NCBI GenBank assembly: GCA_022575985.1
Contig: JAKSXM010000276.1
Span: 62,001-126,000 of the forward strand
Reading direction: 5' to 3'
Length of the DNA: 64,000 nucleotides
Origin: Anagrus nilaparvatae
Lineage: Eukaryota > Arthropoda > Insecta > Hymenoptera > Mymaridae
Position numbers and translations under genes: made by a program
Notes under the pieces: generated by a model
Seen by the model: the letters and a program-made list of their open reading frames with translations, nothing else
Told to the model about the DNA's origin: nothing
Databases searched by the model: none
Shown here: positions 12,901 through 21,700 of the stretch, in pieces
Layout: every line of letters begins with the position of its first letter
Numbering within the stretch: position 1 is the stretch's first letter

Positions 12901-15900
12901 TACATTCAGCACCATAACCACAAACTTGTCTGCCCTCGGTACATTCGTTAATATCTTCGCAAGAGCCATCTGGACTTGTTGTGTATCCTTTAGGACATGC
13001 ACAGTAGCTAACCCCACCTGATATCCTTATACATTCAGCTCCATGAGGACATTTTTCACCTTTCGAACAATCGGCTAAAACGCATTTATCATTAACAATT
13101 TTGTATGGTGGTTGGCACTGACATTCGATACTATTACATTCTTCACACAAAGAAAATGGATTTCCATTAAAACCAGGTGGACACTGACATTCATAACTCC
13201 CTGGTAAATTTTTACATATTGCATTCAAACCACAAGCTGGTTTATCTCTAGATTCTAAACATTCATTAATATCTCTACATTTTCCAGTTTCTGAATCTCT
13301 TGTATATCCTCTTTGACATATACAGACACTACTTCCTACAAATTCATCTTTGATACATTGTTCTCCTGGAGGACAAGGCGTATTAGGTCCGCAAACATGA
13401 GGTAGTTTAGATTGAGCACATCCACCATTATATGGATCCCCGATGGTACCACTTGGACATTGACATGAGAATGAACCAGGTTCATTGTTACAAATCGCTC
13501 CTGGTGGGCAAGGATTTGTAGAACATTCATCAATATCTTTACATCCATCTTTAATTCCTGGTTTTCCTTGAAAACCGTTTTTACATAGACATGTAGCAAC
13601 ATCATTTAATAACATACAATGAGCATTTAACCCACATGCTAAATCTTCACAAGGATCTATATGTTAAATAAATTTTAAATACATTAAGTTTCAGTTGTTT
13701 TTTCTTATTAAAATATTTTAACTTACGTCGACAGTCGTTCCCTATATTTGGTTCTGGGCACAAACATCTTTTTTGAGCATCGCAAATTGAATTACCAGGA
13801 CAATCATTATCCGTGTCACAAGTTACAATACCAACACATTTTGTGTAAGGATCAGGATCTGGTATGGTTTCTTCAGGGCAATCACAAGAATATGATCCTT
13901 CTGTGTTTGTACATATAGCACCCAATCCACAAGCACCAGCTCGAGTGCATTCGTTGAAATCTAAATAAAAATTTTTTAAATTTAATTTCATACTTAAAAA
14001 ATAAATAAATAAATAGAAATACAAGATAATTTAACATAAATTTGTATCTTACCAACACATTGCTTAAAGGCATTACCAGAATACCCAGGCTTACATTGAC
14101 AATTAAATCCACCCAGAGTGTTTGTACAAATAGCATTTTTACCACATCTGCCAGATGGTCCATTGACGTTATCACACTCATTAATATCTGAAACAAATCG
14201 TAATTTTAAAAAAAATCTTATAAAAAATTTTCATTTTAACATATTACCACTTACCAACACAACCTGCTGCTATATCATTCGGATTAAATGTCCAGCCATC
14301 ATGACAAATACAGTAAGCTTCATGGCCATCAGCTTTACAATAAGCATGTTCACTGCATGTTACTTCATCACATGGTGCTTTGCATGTTACTTGAGGAGGA
14401 TTACCCATGAATCCAGTTTCACATTCACAATGGAAACCACCTTTGGTGTTTGTACAAATACTTACTGGACCACATGGATTTGATGCGCATTCATTGATGT
14501 CTTCACAATTTGCACCAATTGCTTTAAAACCATCCTTACAGAAACATTGACCGTCAATACATTCCGCGTCACTTACACAATCAAAGTTTGACGTACATAA
14601 CGTTCTCACATCAGTCTAAATAATAAATAAAAATTTTTTATTATAATTTATTTAACTATTGCTCTATTGGTCAAATAAAACGTTTACAATATGCAGTGCT
14701 TATTATCGTGGCTTTTAATATAAATTAAGTATTTAAAAAACAGGTTGTATTAAATAATTATCATGAATTTCAAGATTGATTGTAACAATAATTTATTTTT
14801 ATTATTTTAAACAGTGCGTATAAAAAAATTTGTTCAAGACTTGAAAAAAAATATTCGAGATAAACATAAAATTGTCCCGTGGATTCAGAACAAATTTATT
14901 TGTAATTAATAATTTTCTTACGTATTTATTTATTATTATAATTATTTAAAAATTTTAAAAAAGAAATTTTCAACTAAATTTATATGTCATATTTGAAATT
15001 TCAATAATCAAATCTTCGAAGTTAGCAAAAGCGTTTAAAAAATCTTTTCAAAATCAAAAACTAAAATGTTGCCTTTACACACATTTCGCTTAAAATAATC
15101 TGTATTTAAGAAAAAATGTTCATAGTACCTGATCACAAGCTACTTTAGGACTAGGATTTGCACTAAAACCAGTTGGACATTCACAAGTGTAACCTGGATT
15201 TTCATTTCTACAAATAGCGTTTGCTCCACATGGATTTTCTATTGCATTACATTCGTCAATGTCTGAAAGTATAAAATTTTATTAGAATTCAGTTAAAGTT
15301 AGTTTAATTTAAATTCTTTATTTAATGCTAAAAAAAATTATAAAATTAAATAAATTATTTTTAAATTGTTATTTTAATTGTCATTGTTAATAATTAGAAA
15401 ATTAAATATGTTAAATGGTAATGTTTTCTAACCAGTGCATCCTTTGAATGGATCGCCAGTGAAATCTGTTTTACAATTACAGACAAAACTTCCGACCGTA
15501 TCAGTACAAACAGCATTTTCACCACAAGGATTTTTCTCGCATTCGTTAATATCTGTGATGAGTTAATTAATATGAATTATGTTTATTAAATATTACCCAA
15601 AATGTAATTAAAATGAAATGATTGATTAATTTAATGAAAAACTAACTTTTACAAAAAATAAGTCCTTGACCAATAAAACCTGGTAAACAAATACATTTAA
15701 ATGAACCAGGTACGTTGATGCATTTTGCATTAGTAGCACATGGATTTTTAATTGCATTACATTCATTAACATCAACACATCCATGAATTGGATCCAATTT
15801 ATAACCATTTTGACATTCACATTGAAAACCTCCTTTTGTATTTATGCATTTTGAATCAGGACCACAAGGATTATTTATTTCACACTCGTTTATATCTGTA

Positions 15901-18755
15901 TATTAGGGTGTTTCCCAGTTAGTAATATTATTATTTTTATTTTATGAGTAAATGTATGTTTATGATTTTAAAATGTTATAAATATATTAATTTTTTTATT
16001 TCATTGCTACCAATTATCCAATTTTTTAATGTTAAAATTATTTTTATATATTGAATTTAAAACTATATTATGATGAATTAAAGTATTTTTATATACAAAT
16101 ATTTAGTATTAAATTTATATCATTACATTACCTCGACAACCTGACATTGGATCACCTTCCATTCCATCTGGACAAACACAACGAAAACTACCTTCTAAAT
16201 TATTACATACAGCTGATTTACCACATGGATTTTTTAAACATTCATTAATATCAACACATTCAATTTCAGGATTTCCTTGATACCCATCAGGACATTCACA
16301 TTTATGATTACCACGAAGATTTACACAGTTTGCCCCTCGTCCACAGGCTCCCCGGTAATTACATTCGTTGATATCAATACACTAAAAAAAATTATGTAAT
16401 TTAATAATTTTTGTTTAAATAATTTCAATTATTAACGTTATAAATTAACTATACTAACTTGTTTGTAAGGATCTCCTGTAAATCCTGGTTGACATGTACA
16501 AGTATAATTTCCTTGTGTATTTATGCACAATGCACCATCACCACATGATCCTGGTATTAAACATTCATCTATATCATCACAACGTTCTTCACCATCACCT
16601 GTAAATCCTGGTTTACATTTACAAAGAAAATTTGCTGGTAAATTACAACATTCGGCGTTTTCTACACATTTTGATGCTATTACTGGATCTTCACATTCAT
16701 TGATATCTTTAAAAAAATAAAAATTAATGTAAATTTTTTAAAATTAAATCATTAATTTAGCCATAATAATTTGTATTGTTTAAAAAAATGGTACCTTCAC
16801 AATGAAAACCATCTCCACGATAACCAGGATAACAGGAACATTGAAAACTGCCAAGAGTATTTGTACAATGTGCAAAAATATCACAGGGTCTATACTTGCA
16901 TTCATTTTCATCTTAAAAAAAAAATTTATTTCGTAAAAATTAAAAAAAAAAAAACAATAAAATTATAAAAATAAAATTAAATTGCGCTGATTAAATCAAG
17001 ATGAAAAAAAAGGTAACGGCTTTATTTATAAAAAATCATCTTAATACTATAAAATACAATCACACACAAACACATACACTTATCATGTATAATTGACTTA
17101 GGTAATTTCAATCGTCTATTGTAAAGTATTATATACTTTTATCACGCAAAGTTTGAAAAAAAAGCCGACAATACCGGAAATCTCAAACGAAAACTCGCAA
17201 TAGTTTGCGTCATTTTTATCCTTTTCTCTTTATTTTCTTTCTATTTAAGTAGTTTAAAAAAAAAAAATTTATCCATTATACTACTGAAAAAAAAGTAAGA
17301 AACAATTGAGTATATATATTTTTATTCTTTATTATCTTTGATCATACGGAAGAAAAATTATAGAAAATAAGTAATTAAGATTTACAAACCTGGAACTTGG
17401 CAGTTACATCCGCCAAAACCATCGTTACAATGACATACCGAATCTAAACAAACTCCATTTTGACATGGGGTTCCATCTTCTTTAGTACAATCGTCTTAAA
17501 ATAAAAAAGTAAATAATTAATAAAATAAAATAGAAAAATATTTGTAAAATATTTTTTTTTTTAACTTACTGGTACACTTAAGCTTGTCACGTTGTTCATC
17601 AACACCTTTATAACAATCATTATGATTATCACAGAGTTTTGATAATTGTAATAATTGTAATACATCGGTTGATGCATTTACTTGACAACCAAAATAACCA
17701 TCTTCTAATTTAAGAAAAAATACTTCTCTTCCGAAACCTTTGCCAAGATTTATCTGTGTATTTGCCTATTGTACAAAATTTTTTATCAAAATAATTTTTC
17801 ATTTATGTAGGCTTAAAAATTTCTAAATATATGAACATTTTTTTATATATGTAAAATATTAAATAGATAATTAAATATAAAATATTAAAATATAATAGTA
17901 ATAAAATATTTTTTTATGTACAGGAGGACCCAAGGTTGGTTTTGGTTTGACTTACCTTATTTTTATTTCACACAATAATAATAGCTCACTTCAAAATATT
18001 TATTAATTATTATATTTTTTGGGAAACATTTTTTTTCTATCAATGGTAATTTTATTAATATCGCGAAAAAGGAAAAATTTATTTCTGTTGAGTTTAAAAC
18101 GACCTTGCTGAACAAATTATAAGGAAAAATTCAATTGTTTTGATAAAAATGATCATTATTTAAATCGATTGACTCTGTAGCCCTAATTTACTGCAAAAAA
18201 ATATTTTTAGGGTAAAAATCAATTTTAAATATAAACTGTAAAAAATTTTCTGTTTAAACTTTGAATTAGTTTGTGATTTAACTAAATAGCGAATCTACGG
18301 AACTTTTATTTCTTTTTTGTTTGGGAGAAAAATTTTTTGTTTTAATGATTTTAAAAACGTAAAAACCGTCAATAGAAAACTCATACTTTCATAAATTCTC
18401 AAGTTTCGTTAATATTCCAGAATTTCAGGGTCAATTATCTTAGAATAATTTTTTAAAATACTATTTAATTGAAATATTTGTCGATTAAATTTTATTTTTA
18501 CAAAAAATGTCAAAAATGAATATTAAAATAACAGCAAGGTTCTTCATTAGGTCAGAAATTCTTTTATTTAATTAATTTCCTTTAAGTACCCCATTTTGAA
18601 ATATAAAAATTTGTAATAATAATAATAATAATAATAAAATAATAAAAGCATGCAGAAATAAAAAAAAAAAATTGTAATTAATTAATTTTAATTCAACTTA
18701 CTGGACATAGCGACAAAAGAAATAACCATACTACCAACGACCAAAGTTGTTTCAT
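120..18755 (-). CDS. dpy: Dumpy, giant EGF/DPY apical extracellular-matrix protein; N-terminal part, 34 exons, 3' incomplete
   Basis: Joined coding exons give 3,834 codons plus one base, all junctions in frame with AC..CT-flanked (GT-AG) boundaries on this strand. Order: signal peptide (residues 1-19), N-terminal cysteine-containing region (20-118), calcium-binding EGF modules (DINEC/DVNEC starts, from about 119 to 1052), then EGF modules alternating with roughly 21-residue 4-cysteine DPY modules; about 60 EGFs by hand count. Known of the family: Dumpy is a membrane-anchored, fibrous protein of several tens of thousands of residues or fewer, linking epidermis to cuticle at tendon, wing and tracheal apical surfaces. 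Identity rests on the N-terminal order CDNHNDCYKG, GFGGCNC, then DENECKYRPCD and ECCNLPANF, which I recognise from dipteran Dumpy, and on EGF/DPY alternation. The ZP domain and anchor lie beyond the window. Another giant EGF protein is unlikely given the DPY modules. Confidence 0.93.
909..1976 (-). other. dpy intron between exons 33 and 34 (1,068 bp)
   Basis: AT-rich, with homopolymer runs. I see no EGF-like cysteine codon pattern, no repeat and no extra exon in it. Confidence 0.75.
1977..2114 (-). CDS. dpy: dpy exon 33: single EGF module
   Basis: Residues 3526-3571; symmetric phase 1-1 exon of 138 nt. One EGF, DCRTYGCGKNAEC to SPDIECI. Confidence 0.88.
2254..2487 (-). CDS. dpy: dpy exon 32: two EGF modules
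   Basis: Residues 3448-3525; symmetric phase 1-1. EGF DECLRRPCG and EGF DVCKNVQCG; between them is the glycine-rich loop CYGDGYHGC. Confidence 0.88.
2593..2995 (-). CDS. dpy: dpy exon 31: DPY, EGF, DPY, EGF
   Basis: Residues 3314-3447; phase 0 in, phase 1 out. Finishes one DPY (YSCDNGLC), then GCRAHSDC, EGF DPCFSGQPPCG, DPY ECHNDNDC, EGF NPCLQHNICG. Confidence 0.9.
3086..3354 (-). CDS. dpy: dpy exon 30: EGF and DPY run
   Basis: Residues 3224-3313; phase 1 in, phase 0 out. EGF NPCESEKTCGECAGC, in which the usual N-A-x-C is replaced by ECAGC, then PCDDTCECEETGFC, SCQTNDHC and KCDLNNQC. Donor GTGAAT is weaker than most. Confidence 0.85.
3634..3809 (-). CDS. dpy: dpy exon 29: tandem DPY modules
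   Basis: Residues 3165-3223; phase 2 in, phase 1 out. Completes the unit begun in exon 28 (DANCLNDERC), then ICNTDTEC and GCRNDNTC. No EGF. Confidence 0.88.
3935..4784 (-). CDS. dpy: dpy exon 28: DPY quartets alternating with EGFs
   Basis: Residues 2882-3164; phase 1 in, phase 2 out, 850 nt. Four DPY (SCNSISDC, VCHDDNNC, TCKVNNDC, GCGGDEDC), EGF NPCEDTPCG, four DPY (SCLTNRDC, VCSSNSNC, LCRRDEDC, GCRSNSEC), EGF DLCSLPNSCG, then QCSTNSDC and the start of another unit that runs into exon 29. Confidence 0.92.
4861..5043 (-). CDS. dpy: dpy exon 27: DPY and EGF
   Basis: Residues 2821-2881; symmetric phase 1-1. DPY PCISNDEC and EGF DPCKLKSACG. I chose the donor GTAAGTTA at 4860 over a GTAAGAT 7 nt inside, because only the former (phase 1) joins exon 28 in frame. 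Confidence 0.86.
5116..5304 (-). CDS. dpy: dpy exon 26: EGF and partial DPY
   Basis: Residues 2758-2820; symmetric phase 1-1. EGF VCAYAHCGSNAEC, then YCTSSEECDGNC, a DPY unit with a shortened middle loop. Confidence 0.88.
5407..5929 (-). CDS. dpy: dpy exon 25: three EGFs with DPY units
   Basis: Residues 2584-2757; phase 0 in, phase 1 out, 523 nt. EGF ACNLILCG, DPY ECSSHNDC, EGF ACLAENPCG, EGF FCAESPCAPGALC with GTVGDPYNSGC, DPY QCRNDKDC. Confidence 0.9.
6054..6250 (-). CDS. dpy: dpy exon 24: three tandem DPY modules
   Basis: Residues 2518-2583; phase 1 in, phase 0 out. LCASTREC, TCRSNSSC, RCISDYDC; together with the end of exon 23 this is a quartet. Confidence 0.88.
6323..6587 (-). CDS. dpy: dpy exon 23: DPY, EGF, DPY
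   Basis: Residues 2430-2517; phase 0 in, phase 1 out. DPY VECVQHECNYHNEC (with an extra Cys), EGF NPCLVPNVCG, then DPY YCKVDRQC, which is the first unit of the next quartet. Confidence 0.88.
6656..6908 (-). CDS. dpy: dpy exon 22: second half of EGF-Ca, DPY, EGF
   Basis: Residues 2345-2429; phase 2 in, phase 0 out. CQNSEGSFTCVC completes the EGF-Ca, then DPY GCFVDSDC and EGF DPCAKPAICG. Donor is GTACGT. Confidence 0.88.
6973..7123 (-). CDS. dpy: dpy exon 21: EGF and first half of an EGF-Ca
   Basis: Residues 2295-2344; phase 1 in, phase 2 out. EGF PCNQVNCGYGNC, then DINECQSNPCHPSA; the rest of this EGF-Ca is in exon 22, so the intron splits the module. Confidence 0.88.
7192..7607 (-). CDS. 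dpy: dpy exon 20: EGF-Ca, DPY, EGF, DPY
   Basis: Residues 2156-2294; phase 2 in, phase 1 out. CGYGYIDSPEKC, EGF-Ca DIDECEQFPC with GTAGDPIKSGC, DPY QCNMDNEC, EGF DPCAYADCG, DPY ECTSNNDC. Confidence 0.9.
7708..8089 (-). CDS. dpy: dpy exon 19: one EGF then four tandem DPY modules
   Basis: Residues 2029-2155; phase 1 in, phase 2 out. EGF DPCQGGNVCGANAIC, then GCISSDDC, QCKENSNC, VCYGDGNC, GCLSNAGC. The second unit follows a run of C-Q-C-Q-C residues (RKCQCQCK). Confidence 0.9.
8174..8362 (-). CDS. dpy: dpy exon 18: three tandem DPY modules
   Basis: Residues 1966-2028; symmetric phase 1-1, 189 nt. Only 4-Cys units: VCRSSSDC, SCTNHNQC, GCRSSRDC, each C-x5-C-x5-C-x4-C. With the last unit of exon 17 they form a run of four before the next EGF. 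Confidence 0.9.
8363..8770 (-). other. dpy intron between exons 17 and 18 (408 bp), with a repeat insertion
   Basis: Much longer than the adjacent introns (84-200 bp); most of its central part is the repeat at 8471-8634. Confidence 0.75.
8471..8634. repeat. small inverted-repeat element in dpy intron
   Basis: Begins AACATGGAACATGTTT and ends AAACATGTTCCTTGTT, which is the inverted complement with one mismatch. The interior repeats the phrase TAGAATAATTTTGATTTAG in degenerate form. A related copy lies at 46589-46810. Reads like a MITE with an internal minisatellite; family unknown. Confidence 0.6.
8771..10534 (-). CDS. dpy: dpy exon 17: largest exon, EGF/DPY alternation
   Basis: Residues 1378-1965; symmetric phase 1-1, 1,764 nt without an intron. 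One EGF-Ca (INECNGNACG), then mostly strict DPY-EGF alternation: DPY units begin QCSNDLDC, ITCHDNLDC, ECVSDHNC, ECTTDIDC, KCVYNYDC, FCNNNKEC, ECTIDSEC; EGFs begin CNKIQCG, CKKLQCG, CSRVACS, CETFTCT, CNQLTCG, CDKNSCG, CNPNPC, CENACG. Several DPY units have a 5-8 residue insert before the last Cys. The final unit opens the first DPY quartet. Confidence 0.93.
10735..10983 (-). CDS. dpy: dpy exon 16: two EGF modules
   Basis: Residues 1295-1377; symmetric phase 1-1. EGF KCSPSCGRNAHC and EGF DCSRAQCGIDAQC, back to back with no DPY between them. Confidence 0.9.
11065..11358 (-). CDS. dpy: dpy exon 15: two EGFs around a DPY unit
   Basis: Residues 1197-1294; symmetric phase 1-1. EGF CDGFLCGSGAQC, DPY-like CSPDVPCVEPSIC, EGF CEGIICGIGAMC with NPYFVGNPDLLC, a stretch I recognise as conserved in insect Dumpy. 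It ends in a proline-rich linker (MPPIQPPK across the junction). Confidence 0.9.
11422..11853 (-). CDS. dpy: dpy exon 14: EGF, EGF-Ca, DPY, EGF
   Basis: Residues 1053-1196; symmetric phase 1-1, 432 nt. Modules PCDRFPCGMNAKC, DVNECMYNPC (loop GTVGDPYGTGC), DPY QECLINDDC, and EGF NPCDNVPCGPNAYC. The DPC/NPC-x-x-x-x-C-G-x-N-A-x-C style of EGF that dominates the rest of the gene starts here. Confidence 0.9.
11854..12702 (-). other. dpy intron between exons 13 and 14 (849 bp)
   Basis: Longest intron in the middle of the array. Mostly AT-rich, with two less AT-rich patches near 12330-12420 and 12594-12675. No module-coding frame seen. Confidence 0.7.
12703..13656 (-). CDS. dpy: dpy exon 13: long exon with about six EGF modules and interleaved DPY-like units
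   Basis: Residues 735-1052; symmetric phase 1-1, 954 nt. EGF PCEDLACGLNAHC, EGF-Ca DIDECSTNPC with GTIGDPYNGGC, DPY-like VCGPNTPCPPGEQC, EGF-Ca DINECLESRDKPACG, an unusual CEECNSIECQCQPPYK unit, an EGF-like CSKGEKCPHGAEC, EGF-Ca DINECTEGRQVCG, then DPY-like KKCQNDNECRSNEKC. End of the calcium-binding-rich portion. Confidence 0.9.
13727..13960 (-). CDS. dpy: dpy exon 12: EGF-Ca module and DPY-like unit
   Basis: Residues 657-734; symmetric phase 1-1. EGF-Ca FNECTRAGACG, with PDPDPYTKC replacing the usual GDPY loop, then VTCDTDNDCPGNSIC and a cysteine-bearing tail CLCPEPNIGNDC. Confidence 0.88.
14053..14187 (-). CDS. dpy: dpy exon 11: single calcium-binding EGF module
   Basis: Residues 612-656; symmetric phase 1-1 exon of 135 nt, one EGF-Ca (DINECDNVNGPSGRCG to NAFKQC) with a longer first loop than its neighbours. 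Confidence 0.88.
14255..14615 (-). CDS. dpy: dpy exon 10: DPY-like module plus three EGF modules
   Basis: Residues 492-611; phase 0 in, phase 1 out. Begins TLCTSNFDC (DPY-like 4-Cys unit running into an EGF-like tail), then EGF-Ca DINECASNPCG and a non-calcium EGF APCDEVTCSEHAYC with HDGWTFNPND. This is the first DPY-like unit in the protein. Confidence 0.88.
14616..15128 (-). other. dpy intron between exons 9 and 10 (513 bp)
   Basis: AT-rich with no recognisable content beyond its splice sites. Confidence 0.7.
15129..15262 (-). CDS. dpy: dpy exon 9: single calcium-binding EGF module
   Basis: Residues 447-491; phase 1 in, phase 0 out. One module, DIDECNAIENPCG to PKVACDQ. Two introns of 513 and 170 bp flank it. 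Confidence 0.87.
15433..15552 (-). CDS. dpy: dpy exon 8: single calcium-binding EGF module
   Basis: Residues 407-446; symmetric phase 1-1 exon of 120 nt holding one EGF-Ca module (INECEKNPCG to GDPFKGC). Confidence 0.88.
15647..15895 (-). CDS. dpy: dpy exon 7: two calcium-binding EGF modules
   Basis: Residues 324-406; symmetric phase 1-1. Modules DINECEINNPCG and DVNECNAIKNPC, ending GLIFCK. Donor GTTAGTTT is atypical at +3 but joins in frame as C-K-N-I-N-E-C. Confidence 0.87.
16132..16381 (-). CDS. dpy: dpy exon 6: two calcium-binding EGF modules
   Basis: Residues 241-323; phase 0 in, phase 1 out. Opens with the last Cys of the preceding module, then DINECNYRGACG and DINECLKNPCG modules, each with a GxYxGxP-type loop (GYQGNPE, GMEGDPM). 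Confidence 0.88.
16459..16706 (-). CDS. dpy: dpy exon 5: two calcium-binding EGF modules
   Basis: Residues 158-240; phase 1 in, phase 0 out. First module DINECEDPVIASKC has the extra cysteine pair ECCNLPANFLC, a feature I also remember at this position in fly Dumpy. Second starts DIDECLIPGSCG and finishes with the first cysteine of exon 6. Confidence 0.88.
16795..16911 (-). CDS. dpy: dpy exon 4: single calcium-binding EGF module
   Basis: Residues 119-157; a symmetric phase 1-1 exon of 117 nt that codes exactly one EGF-Ca module, from DENECKYRPCD to GDGFHCE, with the aromatic and Asn-hydroxylation context CTNTLGSFQC. Confidence 0.88.
16912..17389 (-). other. dpy intron between exons 3 and 4 (478 bp)
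   Basis: AT-rich, with an AC-rich microsatellite-like patch near 17058-17082. No extra exon seen. Confidence 0.7.
17390..17494 (-). CDS. dpy: dpy exon 3: short EGF-like module
   Basis: Residues 84-118; phase 1 in and out. Cysteine pattern DCTKEDGTPCQNGVC then CHCNDGFGGCNC: a compact EGF-like fold without the calcium-binding D-x-D/N-E start. Donor is the less usual GTTTGTAAA, but the junction is in frame with exon 4 (P-D-E-N-E-C). Confidence 0.82.
17570..17765 (-). CDS. dpy: dpy exon 2: N-terminal region with LDL-A-like stretch
   Basis: Residues 19-83; enters phase 0, leaves phase 1 (donor GTAAGTTAA). Contains DGYFGCQVN, then a leucine-rich stretch and LCDNHNDCYKGVDEQ, which resembles the last half of an LDL-receptor class A module (C-D-x-x-x-D-C...D-E). 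This region sits just before the EGF array in insect Dumpy and is the best identity marker together with exon 3. Confidence 0.85.
17766..18701 (-). other. dpy intron between exons 1 and 2 (936 bp)
   Basis: AT-rich; contains a TAA-type microsatellite at about 18616-18640 and an unused but perfect donor-like GTAAGTC near 17955 (see rejected items). Confidence 0.7.
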
Positions 18756-18760
18756 CTTTC
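18702..18760 (-). CDS. dpy: dpy coding exon 1: start codon and signal peptide
   Basis: ATG at 18755-18753, preceded by 5 nt of leader and an AG acceptor (18762-18761) behind a T-rich tract. Encodes residues 1-18, MKQLWSLVVWLFLLSLCP, a positively charged start plus a hydrophobic core. Cleavage is likely after the Ala at residue 19 (C-P-A), encoded at the start of exon 2. Donor GTAAGTTG at 18701; leaves in phase 0. The acceptor implies at least one upstream non-coding exon, which I cannot locate. Confidence 0.85.
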
Positions 18761-21700
18761 CTATAATCAAAGAAAAATAATAAATTAATTATTTTATTAT
18801 AACATATTTAAAATATTTTAAAAATTTATAAAATACATTTGTTAAATAATTTTCTATAAATAAAAAAAATATATAAATGATTTTTCTAAATAACATCGTT
18901 TTAGTATCATCAAGATGATTCCATGTACAAGTATTTAACTGGTATTTAAAAAATCTTTTTAATATATCAAACGTTTTTATGTGTATAAAAGGTAATCGTT
19001 AAATTGTTTACTTTTTATAATATCACATACATTTTTTGACATTAAAATCTCGTTTTTCTTTATGTAAATATTTTTCATTTTTATTTTTATTGGGATTCTG
19101 CATCCCTCTATTTTATTATTTAAAATATGTGGGGTTTTTCATGTTAAGTACTTTTGGAAGTTTTTATTTTTATTTTTTGTGATTAAAGTGAAGTTATATA
19201 AAAGGCAAAATTTTAATTCAGAATATTTTTTAACAGTATTAGTTCTTGTGAAAACAAGCATTAAAATTTATTTTTAGTAACTCTGAAAATACCCTGGACA
19301 GCTATTCATTTTAAAGTCTCAAAAATTTCAAAGAGTGACCGAAAGATCCGATAATTTTTCTGTAACTTGTTAATTTTCTACAGAATTGAACTTATAAGCA
19401 TAATATTTTCCTACAAACTCTTTTTTATTAAATCTGTGTATTTTCCAATACACAACAAAAAAAATTTTTCCCTCCACCCCTATTACTCCTCCACCCTCTT
19501 ATTTACTAAAGAACAATATTTAAAAAGGCCATTTTTTACACCGCAAAATTTATAAAAAATTACATTGTGTTGTTTTAATTTTCTTAGCTTTCTACCCCAA
19601 TAATTAGCTCCCAAATTCTAATTTACTCATAATCAAATAAATCCAATAGTTTATTATTTACTTTTAAAATATAGCATTTATTCGAGTATTTTATTTTTAA
19701 TTCTTAAATATATTACGAAAAAACACTTAAAAGTAGTGGTTTTTACTGAGTTAAGGGTGTTTTATTTTCTAGGATCCTAAATTCAGATTCCATGACAGAA
19801 AAAACCTAGAGAAGACGTTTCCTAAACTTAGTTTTTGAATTCGGAGCCCTCACACTACATTATGACTGGAGTATAAAATTAATTTAGTAATCAATTGTAT
19901 TTAATTGAGGGGCATTAGAGTTGAGGGAATGTTTTTTTTTTTTATAAATTCTGGAAAAAGCACAAAATAGCAAAAATTTTGCAAAAAAAATTTTTGTGAG
20001 TTCTGTTCAGCAAAAAATTCAGAAGGTTTCAAAAAAAGAAGCAGATTTTTAGGGTTTTCTTATGGTCACTTTTTAAGCTGCAAAGCAGGTCTGAGAAGAT
20101 TAGTGGTTTTTGAAACAAGATTGCAAAGTTATTTTCTTTAAGCGGTTAAATAGGAAAGTTCAAGCCCGATCAAAATTTACCCAAAAATAAAAAATTTCCC
20201 TTCGAAAAACCAAAAATTACCTTAAAATACCCCATGTACGTAGAAAATAAAACTCCCAGCCTGCAATAAAAAAAATAAATAAAAAAAATATTTAACTTTT
20301 TTTTTTAAACCTCTTCTGTGTGATGCATTATAAGCCACCGCGTTTAAAAAATCACGATAATTTCTGTTTAAATATATATCAAATAATATAAAAAAAAAGA
20401 TCTTTTTAAAAAAAAATCCATGAATGAAAGTCAATTATACACTCTGTAGGTATAAATAAAAAGACAGAATTAAAAAGAAAAAAATAAAAGCATTGAATGT
20501 CCAATGTAATAAGGTTGCATTACAAACGTCGTCGACACTTATGCGTGGAAAAGACATTTAAAATTGTTTTATTTTTTTTTTAAAGACAGAACATTGACTT
20601 AATAATAATAATAATAGTCAGTATAAGTTATCATTAGCAAAAGAAAAATCTCGATTTTTCTGTCTGAGAATTGTATATAATATGTTGACGAGAATCAAGA
20701 AAACCATTAACTTTCAATGAGATTAATGAGAAACAAAACACAAGTTTTATTACTTTAAGAAAAAAATGTAATAATTTATAATTAAAGGACACGCAATAAT
20801 AATTAAAAAATTTTCAAAATCAGATAAAAATTATTTTTTAAGTAATTGACAGTTTACTTTAAAATTAATTATCTCGTTAGAAAATTGATATTTAATTTTT
20901 TAATTTATATTCATGAATATTTTAATGAAGTTATTTAAATTTTTTATATTTCGAATATCTGTGAAATGAAAAATAAATTAACACAACATTAAAATAAAGG
21001 ATATTTTTTATACAAACGATATATTTATTAAAGTTAATAATTAATTTATAAAAAGGATATTGTCAAGTATTTAAAGAAGTGCAACTGTCACGTTTTTCCG
21101 GTTTTGTATACACAATTGCTTATTTGTGTTTGTATGGGTAGATACACAACAGGAAGTATTTAAAGCATGCAATTTTTTAATTCTTTGAATAAATTTTTCA
21201 CTTTTATTTTTTTTTTAATAAATTTTTTACCCTTTGTCATAATTTTTTTTGTATTTTCTGTATCTTATACTTTACCGCCGGAAATATTATTAAATTTTGT
21301 TTTCATGAAATAAACTATTTTTGGTTTTGAGGGTTAATTATAGCAAATCATGTTTAAAAACTAGTAATTATTGGGTTTCTTATGTACACTCTAGGAATAA
21401 AAGGGTTGATTTTTGGATTTTAATAATTTTGTGATTTTATAAAACAACTTAATTCTTACTGAGAATTCATCTTCAAAATTTTATCTAATTTAGATTTCGT
21501 TTCCTTCAAAAATACAATTATTTTCTAAAAAACTAACCTTTTTTCAAAATTTAGCAAAACGATTTTTCCACAGAACCCTAAATTCAGTGAATCTATAATC
21601 TCTTAATTAACTAATTATAATTACCTAAAAAATTAATAATCTTTTTTCATTTGTCCTAATATCAAATCTGAATGTTAACAACTTCTTCTTACATACCCCC

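Noticed and set aside
17925..17985. Possible micro-exon in dpy intron 1 with a perfect donor GTAAGTC
   Set aside because: The only acceptor-bounded version is 29 nt and would break the frame between exons 1 and 2; taken as a cryptic site.
18616..18640. TAA/AAT microsatellites here and at many other places as special elements
   Set aside because: Ordinary simple sequence in an AT-rich genome.
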